13,909 nt of DNA from the NCBI GenBank assembly GCA_947371645.1, contig CANBQJ010000089.1, positions 1 to 13,909 on the forward strand. The letters are read 5' to 3'. Within the stretch, counting starts at the first letter, position 1. Every line of letters starts with the position of its first letter. The position numbers were made by a program, and so were the translations under genes. Source of the DNA: Burkholderiales bacterium (GTDB lineage: Bacteria > Pseudomonadota > Gammaproteobacteria > Burkholderiales > Burkholderiaceae). Shown piece after piece: positions 6,582 to 13,829 of the stretch. The notes under the pieces were generated by a model. That model worked only from the letters and a program-made list of their open reading frames with translations. It did no database searches and was not told the DNA's origin.

Positions 6582-8193
6582 CCATCACGACCGCCGCAAA
6601 TGGCTCCAGCAGGTGTCTGCCGGCGCGGCCGTGCTGGTGCTGGGCCCGCACGAACTGGCCTGGGGCGCACAGTTGATGGCCGTGCGCGTGTGGCCGGCCA
6701 ACGAGTACACGCGCGTCACGCTCGAGTCCGACACGCCGCTCAACGCCACCTTTTTCTCGGTGCCCAACCCCAACCGCCTGGTCATCGACATCGACGGGCT
6801 GGAGATCAGCCCGCGGCTCAAGGAGCTCGTGAGCAAGGTGCAGGCCGACGACCCCTACATCGCCGCCGTGCGCATGGGCCAGAACAAGCCCCGCGTGGTG
6901 CGCCTGGTGCTGGACCTCAAGCAGCCCATCAAGCCACAGGTCTTTGGCCTGCCGCCGGTGGCCGCCTACCAGCACCGTCTGGTGTTTGACCTCTACCCCC
7001 TGCAGGCCCAAGCGCCCACCACGACGGCCACCAACGCAGCAAAGCGGGGCAACGCGCCCACCACCGCTGCGGCTTCGGCCGCGCAGCCATCGGCCAGCCA
7101 GGGCAGTGCAGCCGGCGGCAAGGTCGACGCCACGGTGGCCGCCGCCAGCACGCCCGCGTCGTCATCCACAGGCTTGACGGGCCCGGGACTGCCGCCTGCG
7201 TCGGCGGGCATTTCCCTGCCCAATGTGGCCAGCGGTGCCACCAACAACGCCGCCAACAACGCGGGCTCGCCGTCCACATCCAGCCAGGCCGCGGACGCGA
7301 TGAACGACGCCCTGGGTGAGTTCATCGGGGGGCTCAAACGCCCGCCGGCTGGCGCCGTCAAGCCGGGCGATCGTGCGCTGGCCAAGGGGGGTGCCGATCG
7401 CAACGACAAGGATGGCAAGGACGCCAAAGACGGTGCCCGCCTGGCTGAGGAGCGCGAACGCAGCGCAGCAGACCGGGGCACCCGCCGCCTGGTGATCGTG
7501 GCGCTGGACGCGGGCCATGGCGGTGAAGACCCTGGCGCCGTGGGGCCCAGCGGCCTGTTCGAGAAAGACGTGGTGCTGGAGGTGGCGCACAAGCTGCGCG
7601 CCCTCATCAACGAACAGCCCGGCATGCGGGCCATGCTGACGCGTGATGCCGACTACTTCGTGCCCTTGCAAGAGCGCGTGATCAAGGCGCGCCGCGTGCA
7701 GGCGGACCTGTTCGTGTCCATCCACGCCGATGCCTTCATGAACGCCCAGGCCCGCGGCGCGTCGGTGTTCGCCCTGTCGGAGAAGGGCGCCACCAGCGCC
7801 GCAGCCCGATGGATGGCCCGCAAGGAAAACGCCTCCGACCTGGTGGGCGGCGTCAACATCAAGGCGCACGACAGCACCGTGATGAAGGCCTTGCTGGACA
7901 TGTCGACCACGGCGCAGATCAAGGACAGCCTCAAGCTGGGCAACGCCGTGTTGGGCACGCTGGGCCGCGTGGGCAGGCTGCACAAGGCGCGTGTGGAGCA
8001 GGCCAGCTTTGCCGTGCTCAAGGCCCCGGACATCCCGTCCATCCTGGTGGAGACGGGCTTCATCTCGAACCCGGAAGAAGAGACCAAGCTGCAAGACGGC
8101 AATTACCAGAGCGAACTGGCCGCCGCCCTGCTGCAGGGCATCCAGCGCTACTTTGCCAAGAACCCGCCACTGGCCCGCGACAGGGCCATGTGA
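6574..8193 (+). CDS. amiC: N-acetylmuramoyl-L-alanine amidase with AMIN domain, Tat-type signal
   Basis: Periplasmic zinc amidase that cuts the N-acetylmuramic acid to L-alanine bond of peptidoglycan, as AmiA/B/C do in daughter-cell separation. 539 residues. The N-terminus has twin arginines (DRRKWLQQ, R7-R8) before a hydrophobic stretch to about residue 30, a Tat-type signal like that of E. coli AmiC. An AMIN domain follows (about 35-142, ending HRLVFDLYP), which targets septal peptidoglycan. Residues 145-300 form an Ala/Thr/Ser/Pro-rich linker with a charged patch (DRNDKDGKDAKDG). The Amidase_3 domain runs from about 305: zinc ligands H315 (DAGHGG), E330 (FEKD) and H384 (SIHADA), and catalytic E493 (VETGFISN). 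AGGAG at 6562-6566 supports ATG 6574, which overlaps the tsaE stop by eight bases and implies coupling. A function-based name (amiB versus amiC) cannot be separated by position alone; the Tat signal plus AMIN favours amiC. Confidence 0.94.
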   Translation: MSDHHDRRKWLQQVSAGAAVLVLGPHELAWGAQLMAVRVWPANEYTRVTLESDTPLNATFFSVPNPNRLVIDIDGLEISPRLKELVSKVQADDPYIAAVRMGQNKPRVVRLVLDLKQPIKPQVFGLPPVAAYQHRLVFDLYPLQAQAPTTTATNAAKRGNAPTTAAASAAQPSASQGSAAGGKVDATVAAASTPASSSTGLTGPGLPPASAGISLPNVASGATNNAANNAGSPSTSSQAADAMNDALGEFIGGLKRPPAGAVKPGDRALAKGGADRNDKDGKDAKDGARLAEERERSAADRGTRRLVIVALDAGHGGEDPGAVGPSGLFEKDVVLEVAHKLRALINEQPGMRAMLTRDADYFVPLQERVIKARRVQADLFVSIHADAFMNAQARGASVFALSEKGATSAAARWMARKENASDLVGGVNIKAHDSTVMKALLDMSTTAQIKDSLKLGNAVLGTLGRVGRLHKARVEQASFAVLKAPDIPSILVETGFISNPEEETKLQDGNYQSELAAALLQGIQRYFAKNPPLARDRAM

Positions 8194-8196
8194 TCA
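8191..8196. other. TGATCA palindrome holding two abutting stop codons (amiC/dedA)
   Basis: The amiC stop is 8191-8193 and the dedA stop is 8194-8196 on the minus strand: zero spacing and the same hexamer as at 1044-1049. GGCCCGC (8172-8178) and GCGGGCC (8201-8207) flank it as a 7-bp inverted repeat with a 22-base loop, but there is no T-run, so a bidirectional terminator is only a possibility. Confidence 0.9.
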
Positions 8197-8850
8197 GGCA
8201 GCGGGCCTGGCCGCCGCCTTGCGTGAAGCCCGCCAGGAGCCCAGCAAGGTCAGCAGGCCCGGCACCAGGATCATCGACCAGATGATCTTGTCCAGGTGGG
8301 TCTTCACAAAGGGAAAGTTGCCAAAGAAGTAGCCGGCCAGGGTCACGCCCACCACCCAGAGGGTGCCGCCGGTCACGTCAAAGAAGGTGAACTTGCTGCG
8401 GCTCATCTGCGAGACACCCGCCACAAAGGGCGCGAAGGTGCGCAAAAACGGCATGAAGCGCGCCGCCACGATGGTGTAGCCACCGTGCTTTTCATAGAAA
8501 GCGTGGGCCTGCTCGAAAGCCTTCTTGTTGAAGAAGCGCGATTGCTCCCACTGGAAGACCTTGGGGCCGATGCGCCGCCCGATGGCGTAGTTGCTCTGGT
8601 TGCCGGCGATGGCCGCCAGCGTCAGCAAGCCCATGGACAGCGGCAGGCTCATCAGGCCGAGGCCGCAGAGCGCACCCACCACGAAGAGCAGCGAATCGCC
8701 TGGCAGGAAGGGCATCACCACCACGCCGGTCTCGATGAAGATGATGGCGAACAGCAGCACATAGACCCAGGCGCCGTGGTCGGTCACGAAGGCGACCAGG
8801 TGCTTGTCCACGTGGAGGATGAAATCGAGGAGGAAGTGCGCGATGTCCAT
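8194..8850 (-). CDS. dedA: DedA-family integral membrane protein (VTT domain)
   Basis: 218-residue inner-membrane protein very close in layout to E. coli DedA: N-terminus MDIAHFLLDFILHVDKHL, then F-I-E40-T-G, PFLPGDS (47-53, Asp52), GNQSNYAIGRRIG (83-95), ARFMPFLRTFAPFVAG (130-145, Arg131 and Arg137), and hydrophobic segments near 26-47, 53-82, 158-178 and 187-205. DedA proteins work in membrane homeostasis; some members recycle undecaprenyl phosphate or other phospholipids across the membrane, and E. coli YqjA/YghB mutants have division and Tat-export defects. N84 stands where E. coli DedA has Asp, the one key-region difference I noticed. It is inverted relative to amiC and mutL, breaking the run between them, and ends flush with amiC. 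No Shine-Dalgarno sequence precedes ATG 8850. The substrate cannot be told from sequence. Confidence 0.94.
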   Translation of the reverse strand: MDIAHFLLDFILHVDKHLVAFVTDHGAWVYVLLFAIIFIETGVVVMPFLPGDSLLFVVGALCGLGLMSLPLSMGLLTLAAIAGNQSNYAIGRRIGPKVFQWEQSRFFNKKAFEQAHAFYEKHGGYTIVAARFMPFLRTFAPFVAGVSQMSRSKFTFFDVTGGTLWVVGVTLAGYFFGNFPFVKTHLDKIIWSMILVPGLLTLLGSWRASRKAAARPAA

Positions 8851-8858
8851 GGGCCGGC

Positions 8859-8864
8859 ATTATG
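8859..8864 (-). promoter_or_regulatory. Candidate -10 element for dedA
   Basis: The minus strand reads CATAAT (5 of 6 to TATAAT), eight bases before the dedA ATG, in the 63-base divergent gap with mutL. There is no ribosome binding site and no clear -35. If used, the mRNA would have almost no leader. Confidence 0.4.
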
Positions 8865-8901
8865 GGGTGCCCCTGCTCACCCCTGATGAAGGCCCGCCCC
8901 C

Positions 8902-8907
8902 TAAAAT
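8902..8907 (+). promoter_or_regulatory. Candidate -10 element for mutL
   Basis: TAAAAT (5 of 6 to TATAAT), then six bases (GCACGG) and the mutL ATG. No Shine-Dalgarno sequence lies within 15 bases. Initiation about seven bases downstream would fall on the A of ATG, giving a leaderless mRNA. No convincing -35 at the usual spacing. Confidence 0.4.
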
Positions 8908-8913
8908 GCACGG

Positions 8914-11007
8914 ATGTCACCTGAGCCCGCCCCGCACCCTTCCTCTGCCGCCGCCCACGCCGTCGAGCAGGCTGCACCCGAGCGGCGCCACATCGCCGAA
9001 CTGCCCGACGAGTTGATCAGCCAGATCGCCGCCGGCGAGGTGGTGGAGCGCCCGGCCTCCGTGGTGCGCGAGCTGGTCGACAACGCCCTGGACGCAGGCG
9101 CCACCCAGGTGACCATCAAGCTGCTGGCCGGTGGCGTGCGCCAGATCCTGGTGGAAGACGACGGCTGCGGCATCCCCGTGCCCGAGTTGCCCCTGGCGCT
9201 GAAACGCCATGCGACCAGCAAGATCCGCTCGCTGCACGACCTGGAGCAGGTGCTGACCATGGGCTTTCGGGGCGAGGCCTTGGCGGCCATCTCCTCGGTG
9301 TCGGAGCTGGCCATCGCCAGCCGCACGGCAGACGACCACCACGCCCACCGGCTGGACGCGCGATCGGGCGAGCTGAGCCCGGCGGCACGCGCCGTGGGCA
9401 CGTCCATCGAGGTGCGCGAGCTGTTTTTCAGCACGCCCGCACGCCGCAAGTTCCTGAAAACCGACGCCACCGAGCTGGCCCACTGCCTGGACGCCGTGCG
9501 CCGCCACGCCCTGGTGCGCCCCGAGGTGGGCTTCACCGTGTGGCACGAAGGCAAGCTGGCGGCCCAGTGGCGCCCTGCCGCGCCCATGCAGCGCCTGGCC
9601 GACGTGCTGGGCGAAGACTTCGTGCGCGACAGCCGCGAGGTGAGCTGGCAGGCCGGCCCCTTGCGCATCAGCGGCCGCGCCGGCTTGCCGGACGCCGCCC
9701 GCAACCGCGCCGACCACCAGTACTGCTATGTGAACGGCCGCTTTGTGCGCGACAAGCTGATCGCGCACGGCGTCCGCTCGGCCTATGAGGACGTGCTGCA
9801 CGGCGCCAGGCAGCCAGCCTATGCGCTGTTCCTGGAGATCCCGCCCGAGCTGGTGGACGTGAACGTGCACCCCACCAAGATCGAGGTGCGTTTCCGTGAC
9901 GGCCGCGAGGTGCACCAGGGCATGCGGCGCGCGGTGGACGCGGCGCTGGCCTTGTCTCGGGCGCAGGTTCAGGTGCCGGCCAGCGGCCCTGAGCTGGGGC
10001 CTGATGGCCTACCGGGTTTGCTGCCCTTGTCCTCTGCAGACACCCCCATCACCCAAGCCCCCCTGTCCAACCAGCAGCAAACCGGCCTGGGCTGGGCCCC
10101 TCGCAACGACGGCTTCGTGCGCGATGCCGCCCCGCAGCAGCGCTGGGCGGGCTGGCCGCTGAGCCGCGAGGCCGAGGGGGCGCCTTCACCTGCCGCGCTC
10201 ACTGCAGCCGACTCGGCCCCCGCCGCATCGGCCTTGGCCTGGCAGGCTTCCGCGCCGGCCACTTCGCCCGACGCCGCCAGTCCAGAACAGGCGTGGGCGG
10301 ATGGCCAGCCTTCGCTTGCCACGGGGCCGTCAGCGGCATCCACCGCCCAGGAGCGCGCCGCGCCATGGCGCCTGCCATCAGCAGGCGCAGAGGCCCAAAC
10401 CCCTTCAGCAGACCCCGGCAGCGACCAGCCCCTGGGCCGTGCCCTGGCCCAGGTCGCCGGCGTCTACATCCTGGCGGAGAACGCCCAGGGCCTGGTCATC
10501 GTGGACATGCACGCCGCCCATGAGCGCGTGGTCTACGAGCGACTCAAGGTGCAACTGGTCGCCCACCAGCTGGCGAGCCAACCCCTGCTGATCCCCTTGA
10601 GTTTTGCGGCCACCGCCCAGGAAGTGGCCACGGCCGAAGCGCACCGCGACACCCTGCTGACGCTGGGCCTGGACGTGGCCCCCATCGGCCCGGGCAAGCT
10701 GGCCGTGCGGGCCTTGCCCCAGTCCCTCACTCAGGCCGATGGCGCTGCGCTGACCCGCGACGTGCTGGCCGACCTGGCCCTGGCCGACGCCAGCACCGTG
10801 GTGCAACGCGCCCAGCACGAACTGCTGGCCACCATGGCCTGCCACGGGGCGGTGCGCGCCAACCGCCGCCTCACCTTGACCGAGATGGACGCCTTGCTGC
10901 GCGACATGGAAGCCACCGACCGTGCCGACCAGTGCAACCACGGCCGCCCGACCTGGCGCCAGATCAGCATGCGCGACCTCGACGTGCTCTTCCTGCGCGG
11001 GCGCTGA
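8914..11007 (+). CDS. mutL: DNA mismatch repair protein MutL with intact endonuclease motif
   Basis: MutL couples MutS mismatch recognition to strand incision. 697 residues. The GHKL ATPase domain (about 30-350) has QIAAGEVVERPASVVRELVDNALDAGAT (37-64; E53 and N57 match the E. coli catalytic Glu29 and Asn33), EDDGCGI (81-87), GFRGEAL (117-123) and YVNGRFVRD. An Ala/Pro/Ser-rich disordered linker spans about 350-505. The C-terminal domain has D531-M-H-A-A-H-E537-R-V-V-Y-E542, ACHGAVRA (642-649) and C674-N-H-G-R-P-T680, matching the DQHA(x)2E(x)4E, ACxxA and CPHGRP endonuclease motifs. It therefore probably nicks DNA itself, unlike E. coli MutL, which relies on MutH. The start is fixed by an in-frame TAA at 8902-8904; about 30 residues precede the point where E. 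coli MutL begins. rluF follows after 67 bases. Confidence 0.97.
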   Translation: MSPEPAPHPSSAAAHAVEQAAPERRHIAELPDELISQIAAGEVVERPASVVRELVDNALDAGATQVTIKLLAGGVRQILVEDDGCGIPVPELPLALKRHATSKIRSLHDLEQVLTMGFRGEALAAISSVSELAIASRTADDHHAHRLDARSGELSPAARAVGTSIEVRELFFSTPARRKFLKTDATELAHCLDAVRRHALVRPEVGFTVWHEGKLAAQWRPAAPMQRLADVLGEDFVRDSREVSWQAGPLRISGRAGLPDAARNRADHQYCYVNGRFVRDKLIAHGVRSAYEDVLHGARQPAYALFLEIPPELVDVNVHPTKIEVRFRDGREVHQGMRRAVDAALALSRAQVQVPASGPELGPDGLPGLLPLSSADTPITQAPLSNQQQTGLGWAPRNDGFVRDAAPQQRWAGWPLSREAEGAPSPAALTAADSAPAASALAWQASAPATSPDAASPEQAWADGQPSLATGPSAASTAQERAAPWRLPSAGAEAQTPSADPGSDQPLGRALAQVAGVYILAENAQGLVIVDMHAAHERVVYERLKVQLVAHQLASQPLLIPLSFAATAQEVATAEAHRDTLLTLGLDVAPIGPGKLAVRALPQSLTQADGAALTRDVLADLALADASTVVQRAQHELLATMACHGAVRANRRLTLTEMDALLRDMEATDRADQCNHGRPTWRQISMRDLDVLFLRGR

Positions 11008-11074
11008 CGCCTGCCCTCACCCGCCAAGTCGCCCTTATTTCAGCGCAGCCTGCCTGCCGCCCAGAACAGCCCCC

Positions 11075-12535
11075 ATGACCGAACGCAAAAAGATCAGCCT
11101 GCGCCCGCAGGCCGCCCCCGCAGACGACGCGCCTTCCGCCCGCCGTCGCCCGCCTGTGCGCGGCTCTGGCACGGCGCCACGCCCTCGGGCCACCGCAGCG
11201 GAAGCCGCCCAGGCAGCGGCCGAACGCGAGCAGGCCAAGGCCGAAGGGCGCGCTCCGCAAGGCCGACTGCATGAAGGCGAGCCAGATCGCCATGCCGAGC
11301 GTGGCCCGGGCCGCCGTGACGACAGCCCTGGTGGACGTGACGGAGAACGCCCAGGTGGACGTCAGGGCGAGCGCGCCCCAGCCCGCTATGGCGATGCCCC
11401 CCCCCGCCGTCCGGATGATCGGCGACCCACGGGGCGCCCCGATGAGCGCCGGGATGCGCCTTCGCCCGACCGTCGCCCGCGCGCAGACGGACCGCGCACC
11501 GACGGGCCCCGAGATGACAGGCCACGCGGTGATGCACCGCGTGCCACCGGCCCTCGCGGCCCAGGCCCTGGTGAGCGCCAGTTCAACGACGATCGCCCGC
11601 GCCAGGATGCGCCGCGAGGTGACCACCGCCGCGCCTCAGCGGCCTACCCCACCAGCGACCAGCAACGCGGCGGGCCGGTTCAAGGCGGACGGGATGGCCG
11701 CCATGAGCGCCATGAGCAAGACCAGCGCCCTGCCCCCCGTCACCCCGAACCGGCCGAACCGCGCGAAGACGATGGCCGCGTGCGCCTGTCCAAGCTCATG
11801 AGCGAACAGGGCCTGGCCTCGCGCCGCGAAGCCGACGAATGGATCGAGCAAGGCTGGGTGCGCGTGGACGGCGAGGTGGTGGATGAACTCGGCACGCGCA
11901 TCTTCCCGCACCAGCACATCAGCATCGACCGCATGGCCAGCACGCAGCAGGCGCTGCGCGTCACCATCTTGCTGCACAAGCCCATTGGCTATGTCAGCGG
12001 CCAGGCCGAAGATGGGCACGAGCCCGCCATCACCCTGATCCGCCCTGAAAACCGCTGGGCCGACGACAAGCAGCCGCTGGAGTTGACCCGTGGCCACCTG
12101 CGCAACCTGGCGCCGGCCGGCCGGCTGGACATCGACTCGACCGGCTTGCTGGTGCTCACGCAGGACGGCCGCATCGCCAAGCACCTGATCGGCGAAGACT
12201 CGGGAGTGGAGAAGGAATACCTGGTGCGCGTGCAGTGGGAAGAACAGCCCGAGGCCGAAAACGTGTCGGAGCTGGTGCCGCCCGAGGCCATCGACGCCAT
12301 GCGCTTTGGCCTGGAGCTCGACGGCAAGCAGCTCAAGCCCGCTCAGGTCTCCTGGCAGAACGAGCAGCAGCTGCGCGTGGTGCTGCGTGAAGGCCGCAAG
12401 CGCCAGATCCGCCGCATGTGCGAGCTGGTGGGACTCAAGGTGGTGGGACTCAAGCGCGTGCGCATGGGCCGCATCACCCTGTCCAAGCTGCCAGTGGGCC
12501 AGTGGCGCTTCCTGAGGCCAGATGAACGGTTCTGA
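11075..12535 (+). CDS. rluF: 23S rRNA pseudouridine synthase, RluF-like (RsuA/RluB/E/F family), with long basic N-terminal tail
   Basis: Isomerises uridine to pseudouridine in large-subunit rRNA (E. coli RluF: U2604). 486 residues, well above the usual 250-300 because residues 1 to about 230 are a low-complexity tail rich in Arg, Asp, Gly and Pro, with degenerate units such as DGPRTDGPRDDRPRGD. An S4 RNA-binding domain begins near 235 (VRLSKLMSEQGLASRREADEW). The catalytic domain has HKPIGYVSG, GRLDIDSTGLL with catalytic Asp352, EKEYLVRV, and EGRKRQIRRMCE (439-450). The EKEYLV and S4 wording favour RluF over RluB, but the target uridine is not proven. ATG 11075 lacks a Shine-Dalgarno sequence; MTERKKISLR is the natural beginning. 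It overlaps the downstream transporter gene by 14 bases. The 67-base gap after mutL shows no terminator or clear promoter. Confidence 0.88.
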   Translation: MTERKKISLRPQAAPADDAPSARRRPPVRGSGTAPRPRATAAEAAQAAAEREQAKAEGRAPQGRLHEGEPDRHAERGPGRRDDSPGGRDGERPGGRQGERAPARYGDAPPRRPDDRRPTGRPDERRDAPSPDRRPRADGPRTDGPRDDRPRGDAPRATGPRGPGPGERQFNDDRPRQDAPRGDHRRASAAYPTSDQQRGGPVQGGRDGRHERHEQDQRPAPRHPEPAEPREDDGRVRLSKLMSEQGLASRREADEWIEQGWVRVDGEVVDELGTRIFPHQHISIDRMASTQQALRVTILLHKPIGYVSGQAEDGHEPAITLIRPENRWADDKQPLELTRGHLRNLAPAGRLDIDSTGLLVLTQDGRIAKHLIGEDSGVEKEYLVRVQWEEQPEAENVSELVPPEAIDAMRFGLELDGKQLKPAQVSWQNEQQLRVVLREGRKRQIRRMCELVGLKVVGLKRVRMGRITLSKLPVGQWRFLRPDERF

Positions 12536-13829
12536 GCCTCAGCCCGGCACGCCACGCGCCTCGCCCTGGACGATCGTCATCGCGCTGTCGCTGCTGCTGG
12601 GGCTGCAGCCCATCGCCACCGACCTCTACCTCCCTGCGCTGCCGCAGATGCAGCGTGAGCTGGGGTGGCAGCCTGCCGCGACCACCTGGACGCTGTCGGC
12701 CCTGATCATGGCCTTCGGCCTGGCCCAGCTGTTCTGGGGTCCGGTGGCCGACCGCGTGGGGCGCAGGCCCGTGCTGCTCAGCGGCCTGAGCCTGTTCGTG
12801 CTGGCCAGCGCCATGACCGTGCTCTCCAGTGACCTGCCGATGATGGTGGCCGCCCGCGCGCTGCAAGGGGCGGCGCTGGCCGCATCCGTTGTCTGTGGCC
12901 GCGCCATCATCCGCGACCTCTACCCTCCCGAGGACGGCGCCCGCGTGATGGCCAAGGCCATGGGTGGCCTGGGTGCGCTGGCGCTGCTGGGCCCCATCCT
13001 GGGCAGCCAGAGCGCCCTGCACGGTGGCTGGCGCCTGAGCCTGGCCATCGTCGGCGGCTTTGGCGCCATCACCTGGCTGTATGTCTTCATGCGCCTGCCC
13101 GAGAGCTGGCCGGCCCACCGCCGCACCCAGGTCACGCCCTGGCAAGACCTGCTGGTGCAGTGGCGGCACATCGCGGCACAGCCGGTCTTTCGCGCCCACA
13201 GCCTGCTCACAGCCTCCACCTATGGCGGGCTCTATGCCTACCTGGCCTTGTCGGCCTTCGTGTTCATCGACACCCTGCACGTCGGCCGGGGGGCCTATGG
13301 CCTGCTGATGGCCAGCATCTCATTGGTCTACATCCTGGGCACGCTGGCCTGCAGGCGCGTGCTGGCCCGTTCAGGGCTGGTGGCCACCGTGCAGTTCGCC
13401 GGGCGGGTGTCGCAGCTGGCCTGCCTGGGCATGGCGTCTGTGGTGGCCTGGCAGCTGGCGCTGAACCATGGTGCCGCCAATCAGGCCCACCAGGCGACGC
13501 AAGCCTTTGTACCTGCCTGGGCCCTGCTGCCCGGCATGTGGCTCTACGGCTTTGCGCACGGCATTCACCAGCCGTGCGGGCAGACCGGGGTGGTGGCGGC
13601 CTTCCCCCGGCAAGCGGGCGCGGCATCGGCCCTGTCGGGCTTCGTGCTGTCCAGTTGTGCGGTCGGTGTGGGCGCCTTGCTCAGTGCCTGGACGGCGCTG
13701 CCCGCCTTTCACGATGCCTTCTTCCCCATGACCATGGTGATGGGCCTGGGTGCCTGGGTGACCAGCCGCATGGCCCTGGGCCGTGTGCAGCGTGACGGCG
13801 CGCCGCCCGTGGTGGCCGAAGCCGCATGA
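12522..13829 (+). CDS. Bcr/CflA-type major facilitator superfamily efflux transporter
   Basis: 435-residue inner-membrane proton-driven exporter of the DHA1 (12-helix) drug:H+ antiporter class. TM1 contains LQPIATDLYLPALP (28-41, Asp34), the typical Bcr/CflA opening. The loop 2-3 motif A reads G73-P-V-A-D-R-V-G-R-R-P83. TM4-5 carries ARALQGAALAASVVCGRAIIRDL and the GPILG segment. About 12 hydrophobic segments are evident, with a short cytoplasmic tail. Bcr/CflA members export bicyclomycin, sulphonamides, chloramphenicol or cysteine; the substrate here is unknown. The start at 12522 lies inside rluF (14-base overlap), with TGAGG at 12513-12517 four bases upstream, so translation is probably coupled. 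Its stop overlaps the miaA start by four bases (ATGA). No drug-specific regulator gene is next to it. Confidence 0.9.
   Translation: MNGSEPQPGTPRASPWTIVIALSLLLGLQPIATDLYLPALPQMQRELGWQPAATTWTLSALIMAFGLAQLFWGPVADRVGRRPVLLSGLSLFVLASAMTVLSSDLPMMVAARALQGAALAASVVCGRAIIRDLYPPEDGARVMAKAMGGLGALALLGPILGSQSALHGGWRLSLAIVGGFGAITWLYVFMRLPESWPAHRRTQVTPWQDLLVQWRHIAAQPVFRAHSLLTASTYGGLYAYLALSAFVFIDTLHVGRGAYGLLMASISLVYILGTLACRRVLARSGLVATVQFAGRVSQLACLGMASVVAWQLALNHGAANQAHQATQAFVPAWALLPGMWLYGFAHGIHQPCGQTGVVAAFPRQAGAASALSGFVLSSCAVGVGALLSAWTALPAFHDAFFPMTMVMGLGAWVTSRMALGRVQRDGAPPVVAEAA

Noticed and set aside
8172..8207. 7-bp GC inverted repeat around the amiC/dedA junction as a bidirectional terminator
   Set aside because: The loop is 22 bases and there is no T-run on either strand; short GC repeats are expected at this composition.
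8917..9915. A 332-codon minus-strand frame opposite mutL
   Set aside because: Shadow of the highly conserved MutL ATPase domain; translation is His/Gly/Val-rich without motif.
11271..11801. A 176-codon alternative frame, and a minus-strand frame, over the rluF low-complexity tail
   Set aside because: GC-rich repetitive DNA stays open in several frames; the tail frame joins the S4 and catalytic domains without interruption.
12427..12454. Two exact 13-bp copies of GGTGGGACTCAAG with a 15-base period in rluF
   Set aside because: They encode VGLK-VVGLK, which appears to be a normal family motif, so this is not a recent duplication.
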